Source: an uncultured Hymenobacter sp.
GTDB taxonomy: Bacteria; Bacteroidota; Bacteroidia; Cytophagales; Hymenobacteraceae
NCBI GenBank assembly: GCA_913776615.1
Contig: CAJYPK010000015.1
Location: 268,401-332,400, forward strand
Direction: 5' to 3'
DNA: 64,000 nucleotides
The notes under the pieces were generated by a model. It ran no database searches. It saw only the letters and a list, made by a program, of their open reading frames with translations, and was not told where the DNA came from. Both the position numbers and the translations under genes were made by a program. This document shows positions 59,374 to 64,000 of the stretch, in pieces (within the stretch, counting starts at the first letter, position 1; the number at the start of each line of letters is the position of its first letter).

Positions 59374-59460
59374 GCTGTTTAGGAAATCTTCTTCAAGCAC
59401 CTGAGCGAGCGCTGCCCTGGCAATAGACCCCTCCCCCGGCAGGGCGACTTCCTGAACGGC
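59374..59460. repeat. Small element with TTCCTAAACAG-type inverted ends, copy B
   Basis: GCTGTTTAGGAA (59374-59385) and TTCCTGAACGGC (59449-59460) are inverted ends with two mismatches. CCCCGGCAGGGCGACTTCCT at 59434-59453 is identical to 36071-36090. Same end motifs, same internal word, different length and order from copy A. Confidence 0.65.
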
Positions 59461-59546
59461 TTCTTTATGAACTACGGCAGCTAACAAGAATAAGCCTCGC
59501 GCTCCTTCAAGGTACTATTGGATAAACACTTCTCTCTACCGGCCAG

Positions 59547-59582
59547 AAAGCCCCGCAAGCACCTGACCCTTGCGGGGCTTTT
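59547..59582 (+). terminator. Strong orphan terminator hairpin
   Basis: A perfect 13-bp stem (AAAGCCCCGCAAG / CTTGCGGGGCTTT) has an 8-base loop and a T-run. It lies upstream of the cation-efflux gene with no plus-strand gene before it. Confidence 0.8.
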
Positions 59583-59641
59583 GCGTGGTGCCCCCGGCTG
59601 GCCCAACCTCGGCGGGCTAGGTGCGTACACGCGAGTTGCCT

Positions 59642-60565
59642 ATGTCTGCAAATTCTTCCTCCAAGCTCTCGCTCTACGGCGGCATTGCCGCCAACGTGGC
59701 CATCGCCGTCTCCAAATTCGTAGCCGCCTACGTCACCGGCTCGTCGGCCATGCTCTCCGAGGGTATTCACTCGCTGGTCGATACGGGCAACGGGGGGCTA
59801 CTCCTGTACGGTATAAGCCGCAGCCATCGCCCGGCCGATGCGCAGCACCCATTTGGCCACGGCAAGGAACTGTATTTCTGGGCGTTGATAGTAGCCGTAC
59901 TGATTTTCGCCATCGGTGGCGGCATGTCGTTTTACGAGGGCATCAAGCACTTGGAGCACCCCGAGCCGCTCGAAGATGCCAAGTGGAATTACATTGTACT
60001 GGGTATTTCCATCTTGTTTGAGGGGGCCGCGCTGGTGCTGGCCCTGCGGGCGCTGCTCGAAAAGCAGGCGGCGGGCACTAGCTTCTGGAATACCCTGCGC
60101 ACGAGCCGCGACCCGGCCGTTTTTGCCTCGGTGCTGGAGAATGCCGCCGCCGTGGCGGGCCTGCTCATCGCGCTGCTGGGGGTTTACTTCGGTCACTTAC
60201 TGAATAATCCGCTCTTCGACGGTGGGGCGTCCATCATCATCGGCCTGCTGCTGATGGGCGTGGCCGTGCTGCTGGTGAGCCGCACCAAGGCCCTGCTGGT
60301 GGGCGAAGGCGTGAACGACGAGACGACCCGGCAGGTGCAGGAGCTTACGCGCCAGGTACCCGGCGTAACCACCGTGCGCCCGCCCCTTACCATGTACCTC
60401 TCGCCCGACGACGTAATGCTGGCCCTCGACGTGGATTTCGACGACCAGCTCACGGCCACCCAGGTAGAGGCGGCCGTGGTCGCCGTGCAGGACCGCATCC
60501 GGGCGCAGTACCCCGAGTTCAAACGCATTTTTATCGAGGCCAAGTCGCTGGCCGACCGCGCCTAG
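59642..60565 (+). CDS. Cation diffusion facilitator (CDF) family transporter
   Basis: This 307-residue inner-membrane metal/proton antiporter is predicted to export divalent cations such as zinc. About six membrane helices are visible: LSLYGGIAANVAIAVSKFVAAYVTGSSAM starts helix 1. The metal-site H-x3-D motif is HSLVDTGNG in helix 2, and AHPFGHGKE-like DAQHPFGHGKELYFWALIVAV is the family loop. The second H/D site is around SVLENAAAVAGLL in helix 5. The cytoplasmic C-terminal domain contains LALDVDFDDQLTATQVEAAVVAVQDRI. The ATG 59642 start is preferred to an upstream GTG. A glycosidase-like gene follows 44 bp later in the same orientation. Confidence 0.92.
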   Translation: MSANSSSKLSLYGGIAANVAIAVSKFVAAYVTGSSAMLSEGIHSLVDTGNGGLLLYGISRSHRPADAQHPFGHGKELYFWALIVAVLIFAIGGGMSFYEGIKHLEHPEPLEDAKWNYIVLGISILFEGAALVLALRALLEKQAAGTSFWNTLRTSRDPAVFASVLENAAAVAGLLIALLGVYFGHLLNNPLFDGGASIIIGLLLMGVAVLLVSRTKALLVGEGVNDETTRQVQELTRQVPGVTTVRPPLTMYLSPDDVMLALDVDFDDQLTATQVEAAVVAVQDRIRAQYPEFKRIFIEAKSLADRA

Positions 60566-60609
60566 GTGGGGTCGTACTGCTTATTTTTTTTACCCTATAT
60601 CCGTTTCCT

Positions 60610-61827
60610 ATGCCCGCAATTTCGACTGATACGCCTTTTGCTTCCTTTTGGTGGGGTGGCTACGAATGCACCGATCAACTCAACGCCTTTGGCAATCGGG
60701 TTGACTTTCTACCGCTAACCGGCCACCTACCCTTGCTCGACGAGGACTACGCCAACCTGGCGCAGTTCGACGTGCGGACCGTGCGCGAGGGCATCCGCTG
60801 GGCGATGATTGAGAAAACGCCCTACCAGTACGACTGGAGCACCGTAAAACTGATGCTGGACGCCGGCGAGCGCCACGGTATTCAGCAGATATGGGACATC
60901 TGCCACTTCGGCTACCCTGACGACCTTACGCCGCTGCACCCCATGTTTGCCCGGCGCTTCGCGGCGCTGTGCCGGGCATTCGTTGATTTTTACCGCTCGG
61001 TGCGGCCCGAGGGTACGCTCATCGTCACGCCCATCAACGAGGTGAGCTTTATGTCGTGGCTGGGCGGCGACGTGCGCGGCACCGCTCCCTACTGCGTAGG
61101 CCAGGGCTGGGAGGTAAAGCTGGGTTTGATGCGCGCCTACATCGAGGGCAGCTGGGCACTGCGCGAGGCCGACCCCGGCATCCGCTTCCTCAGCACCGAG
61201 CCACTCATCAACATCGTGCCCCCGCCCAATCCCTGGGCCAGCCACGCCCGCGAGGCCAAGCGCATGCACCTCGACCAGTTTCAGGCCATCGACATCCTCT
61301 CGGGCCGGATGTGCCCCGAGCTGGGCGGCCACGAAAGCCTGCTCGACATCATCGGCTTCAATTACTACTACGACAACCAGTGGCAACTGCACCCGCACCG
61401 CCACTTGGGCTGGAACGACCCGGTGCCCGACCCGCGCTGGACGCCCCTGAGCGAGCTGCTGCGCCAGGCCCACAAGCGCTACCAGCGCCCGTTTGTCGTC
61501 ACCGAAACCAGCCACCCCGGCGTAGACCGTCCCATTTGGTGGCACATGATTGGCCAGGAGTGCGCCAAAGTGCTCCAGATGGGCCTGCCGCTGCTGGGCG
61601 CCTGCATTTACCCGATGGTCGACCGCCCCGACTGGGACCACCTCGACCACTGGCACCGATCGGGCCTCTGGGATGCCGAGCTGCGGCCCGACGGCCCGCC
61701 CCGTCGCATCTTGCACGAGCCCAGCGCCCACGCGTTGCGCGAGGCGCAGGCCGTGGTGCAACAGGCGCAAGAACAGGCCAGCCAAGCGGCGGCCCGTCGC
61801 CAGCGCCGCGCCGTGCTCGTCGGCTAG
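60610..61827 (+). CDS. GH1-like glycosidase-fold protein
   Basis: This 405-residue cytoplasmic protein looks like a clan-A TIM-barrel glycosidase. The start FWWGGYECTDQLNAFGNRVDF and REGIRWAMIEKTPYQYDWS follow the first two strands of GH1 enzymes. TPINEV (Asn143, Glu144) fits the acid/base and VVTETSHPG (Glu299) fits the nucleophile. Spacing and the short C-terminal end differ from canonical beta-glucosidases, and the catalytic sequence around Glu299 is not the usual TENG. The chain ends in a Gln/Ala-rich helix. A beta-glycosidase activity is a hypothesis, and it may have a changed specificity. Confidence 0.72.
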   Translation: MPAISTDTPFASFWWGGYECTDQLNAFGNRVDFLPLTGHLPLLDEDYANLAQFDVRTVREGIRWAMIEKTPYQYDWSTVKLMLDAGERHGIQQIWDICHFGYPDDLTPLHPMFARRFAALCRAFVDFYRSVRPEGTLIVTPINEVSFMSWLGGDVRGTAPYCVGQGWEVKLGLMRAYIEGSWALREADPGIRFLSTEPLINIVPPPNPWASHAREAKRMHLDQFQAIDILSGRMCPELGGHESLLDIIGFNYYYDNQWQLHPHRHLGWNDPVPDPRWTPLSELLRQAHKRYQRPFVVTETSHPGVDRPIWWHMIGQECAKVLQMGLPLLGACIYPMVDRPDWDHLDHWHRSGLWDAELRPDGPPRRILHEPSAHALREAQAVVQQAQEQASQAAARRQRRAVLVG

Positions 61828-61840
61828 CCAACGCTTGCAA

Positions 61841-61914
61841 GTAGCGCGGACTTTGCAGCCCGCGTCCCCATTTGGTAAGCCGAGCGGGGACGCGGACTAC
61901 AAAGTCCGCGCTAC
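61841..61914. repeat. Long palindromic repeat before the alkyltransferase gene
   Basis: Inverted 29-base arms (outer end GTAGCGCGGACTTTG) with two mismatches flank a 16-base centre, 18 bp before the start codon of the alkyltransferase gene. It has no clear sequence match to the other palindrome families in the window. Confidence 0.9.
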
Positions 61915-61932
61915 TTTTTTATTTTGCGCGCT

Positions 61933-62424
61933 ATGGAAGCCCTTGTTCACTTGTCTTCGCCCATTGGGATGCTGGCCCTGCGCGGCTCCGAGGCTGGGCT
62001 GCACGCCGTGCAGTTTCTCGAACCCGGGCCAGTGCAGCCCACCACCCCGGCCGATCTGCCCGCCTGCCTGCAAGAGCCTCACCGACAGTTGACCGCTTAT
62101 TTCAACCGCGAGCTGCGCGAGTTTGAGCTGCTGTGCGCGCCGCTGGTGGGCACGGAGTTTCAGCGGCAGGTGTGGGCAGCGCTGGCGGGCATTGCCCACG
62201 GGCGCACGGCTTCGTACCTCGACGTGGCCAAGCTGCTGAACAACCCGAAGTCGGTACGGGCGGTGGGCGCGGCCAATGGCCAGAACCCGCTGGCCATCGT
62301 GTGGCCTTGTCACCGGGTAGTGGGGGCTGATGGCTCGCTCACGGGCTACGCGGGCGGGCTGGCGCGCAAGCGCTGGCTGCTGGCCTTCGAGCAACCTGCG
62401 CGTCAAGGCGCTCTCTTTGGGTGA
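61933..62424 (+). CDS. ogt: Methylated-DNA--protein-cysteine methyltransferase (Ogt type)
   Basis: This 163-residue suicide repair protein transfers the alkyl group of O6-alkylguanine to its own cysteine. The DNA-binding part is GTEFQRQVWAALAGIAHGRTASYLDVAKLLNNPKSVRAVGAANGQNPLAIV, and the acceptor motif is WPCHRVVGADGSLTGYAGG (Cys126). The family motif follows NGxNPxxxVxPCHRV. The ATG 61933 is preferred to a TTG three codons earlier. The N-terminal half (residues 1-65) is shorter and less conserved, as in other Ogt-type enzymes. It is a DNA-repair gene, adjacent to a peptidase gene with no known link. Confidence 0.95.
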   Translation: MEALVHLSSPIGMLALRGSEAGLHAVQFLEPGPVQPTTPADLPACLQEPHRQLTAYFNRELREFELLCAPLVGTEFQRQVWAALAGIAHGRTASYLDVAKLLNNPKSVRAVGAANGQNPLAIVWPCHRVVGADGSLTGYAGGLARKRWLLAFEQPARQGALFG

Positions 62425-62468
62425 GGTGGCCTGCTTAACTTTAGCGGCACTCACCTTTTCCTTTTCTT

Positions 62469-64000
62469 ATGAAAAACCTTCCTCTTCTGCTAGCCCTGCT
62501 GGCGGCTGGGCCGGCGGGCGCGCAGACCCTGGCCGCCGGCAAGCCTCTACCCTACCCCAGCACCCGCAAGGTCGATACCGTAACCACCTATTTCGGCACC
62601 AAAGTCCCCGACCCCTATCGCTGGCTCGAAAACGACCAGGCCGCCGATACCAAGGAGTGGGTACAGGCGGAAAACCGGGTGACCCAGGAGTACCTGAACA
62701 AGATTCCGTACCGCGAAAACATCCGCCAGCGCCTCACCAAGCTCTGGAATTACGAGAAATATTCGGCTCCTTTTAAGGAAGGTAAGTACACGTATTTTTC
62801 TAAAAATACTGGTCTGCAAAGCCAGTACGTACTGTACCGGCAGGTTGGCCAGGGCGCACCCGAGGTCTTTCTCGATCCTAATACGTTCTCGAAAGACGGC
62901 ACTACCTCGCTGGCAGGCATCAACTTCACCCGCGACGGGAGCCTGGCGGCCTACCAGATTTCGGAGGGCGGCTCCGACTGGCGCAAAGTCATTGTCCTCA
63001 ACGCGGCCACCAAGGCCATCGTGGGCGACACGCTCAAGGACGTGAAGTTTTCGGGGCTGGCCTGGAAGGGCAACGACGGCTTTTACTACAGCAGCTACGA
63101 CAAGCCCAAGGCCGGCAGCCAGCTGGCTGGCAAAACCCAGATTCACAAGCTCTACTATCACAAGCTGGGCACGCCGCAGAGTACCGACCAGCTCATTTTC
63201 GGGGGCGAGAAAGACCCCAACCGCTACATCGGGGCCAGCGTGACGGAAGACGAGCGTTTCCTCATCATTTCGGGGGCTAACACCACGACTGGCAACAAGC
63301 TTTATCTGCAAGACCTGAGCAAACCGGGCAGCGCCATCGTAGCCGTAGTACCCGACGAAAAGAGCATCAACCAGGTGGTGGACAACGTAGGCTCGAAGCT
63401 GTATATCGAAACCAACTACAACGCCCCCAACCACCGCCTCGTGACGGTTGACGCCGCCGCGCCTACCCAGGCCAACTGGAAGGACCTGATTCCCGAAACC
63501 AAGAACGTATTGAACATTAGCACGGTGGGCGGCCATATTTTCGCCACCTACCTCAAGGATGCTACCTCGCTGGTGGAGGAATACGACATGAACGGCAAGA
63601 AGCTGCGCACCATCGCCCTGCCGGGCGTGGGCTCGGCCGGCGGCTTCGGCGGCAAGAATACGGACAAGGAAACGTACTACACATTCACGTCTTACACCTA
63701 CCCGCCCACCATTTTCAAGTACGACCTGGCCAGCGGCACCTCTACCGTGTGCAAAAAGGCGGGTGTGCAGTTCGACCCCAGCAAGTACGAGTCGAAGCAG
63801 GTGTTTTACACCTCCAAGGATGGCACGCGGGTGCCCATGATTATCACTTATAAAAAGGGGCTGGCGCTCAACGGCAAAAACCCCACGCTGCTCTACGCCT
63901 ACGGCGGCTTCAACTCCAGCCTGACGCCCAGCTTCAGCACCAGCAACATCATTTTGCTGGAGCAGGGCGGCGTGTACGCCGTGGCCAACCTGCGCGGCGG
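62469..64000 (+). CDS. Prolyl oligopeptidase family serine peptidase (3' end outside the window)
   Basis: The frame is open from the ATG at 62469 to the window edge, giving 510 codons of a protein of about 700. A signal peptide (MKNLPLLLALLAAGPAGAQT) is present, so this is a periplasmic or secreted enzyme. The S9A layout is visible: TYFGTKVPDPYRWLEND at the N-terminal start, a propeller domain with YSSYDKPK and PQSTDQLIF-like strands, and the start of the peptidase domain DGTRVPMIITYKKGLALNGKNPTLLYAYGGFNSSLTPSF. The catalytic Ser, Asp and His lie past the window end. It likely cuts proline-containing peptides. Confidence 0.9.
   Translation, partial: MKNLPLLLALLAAGPAGAQTLAAGKPLPYPSTRKVDTVTTYFGTKVPDPYRWLENDQAADTKEWVQAENRVTQEYLNKIPYRENIRQRLTKLWNYEKYSAPFKEGKYTYFSKNTGLQSQYVLYRQVGQGAPEVFLDPNTFSKDGTTSLAGINFTRDGSLAAYQISEGGSDWRKVIVLNAATKAIVGDTLKDVKFSGLAWKGNDGFYYSSYDKPKAGSQLAGKTQIHKLYYHKLGTPQSTDQLIFGGEKDPNRYIGASVTEDERFLIISGANTTTGNKLYLQDLSKPGSAIVAVVPDEKSINQVVDNVGSKLYIETNYNAPNHRLVTVDAAAPTQANWKDLIPETKNVLNISTVGGHIFATYLKDATSLVEEYDMNGKKLRTIALPGVGSAGGFGGKNTDKETYYTFTSYTYPPTIFKYDLASGTSTVCKKAGVQFDPSKYESKQVFYTSKDGTRVPMIITYKKGLALNGKNPTLLYAYGGFNSSLTPSFSTSNIILLEQGGVYAVANLRG

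Larger units (their letters stand above)
59312..59641. other. Gene-free region with an element remnant and an orphan terminator
   Basis: No credible coding sequence is present. The region carries the small TTCCTAAACAG-ended element (59374-59460) and a strong hairpin terminator (59547-59582) that no visible upstream plus-strand gene needs. An RNA gene, a lost gene or a long leader of the cation-efflux gene could explain the hairpin. Confidence 0.6.

Overview
The window looks like a chromosomal segment of a high-GC Cytophagales bacterium (Bacteroidota), most probably Hymenobacter or a close relative. This is inferred from several sequence signs: proteins with C-terminal type IX secretion (T9SS) sorting domains, SusC-like and OMP_b-brl-type outer-membrane receptors, lipoproteins with Bacteroidota-style lipoboxes, and promoters of the Bacteroidota form (TTTG and TAnnTTTG). 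Shine-Dalgarno sites are mostly weak or absent. No rRNA, complete transposon, prophage or CRISPR array is visible.

Layout. 1-22.1 kb holds a small secreted protein and two giant same-strand surface proteins (3001 and 3910 residues). They share the same C-terminal half (eight DUF11-type repeats, a cadherin-like domain, a pre-CTD domain and a T9SS tail) but carry different N-terminal heads. 22.1-25.9 kb is a molybdenum-cofactor cluster: moaC faces moeB-like/moaA/moaD/moaE. 25.9-31.2 kb has envelope and metabolic genes, ending in a sugar dehydrogenase translationally coupled to a cytochrome c. 31.2-33.3 kb is an accessory cassette bracketed by long palindromes: an AAA ATPase with an AT-rich interior overlaps a small protein with a PD-(D/E)XK-like signature. 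It is the best candidate for an undescribed (possibly defence) system.

33.3-48.1 kb carries secreted proteins and lipoproteins, a Tat-exported oxidoreductase, an aldo/keto reductase, dxs, a large TonB-type receptor with an unusual low-complexity tail, a methyltransferase, a flippase-like membrane protein and a LysM protein. 48.2-52.1 kb is a methionine/sulfur block: a strong promoter, a SAM-I-type riboswitch, a 45-codon leader ORF ending in five consecutive cysteines, a peroxiredoxin-like gene, metY and metX. The riboswitch plus poly-Cys leader is the second notable system, since it could sense both SAM and cysteine.

52.2-57.5 kb has an LD-carboxypeptidase, an ECF sigma factor with an overlapping zinc-type anti-sigma candidate, a membrane protein and a second receptor. 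57.6-64 kb has hypothetical genes, tRNA-Thr(CGT), a cation efflux protein, a glycosidase-like protein, an alkyltransferase and a prolyl oligopeptidase cut by the window edge.

Intergenic spaces are unusually rich in long palindromes: 31242-31333, 33181-33272, 36198-36287, 48131-48204, 50936-51023, 57491-57615 and 61841-61914. Several share arm sequence with one another, which points to families of REP/MITE-like dispersed elements.
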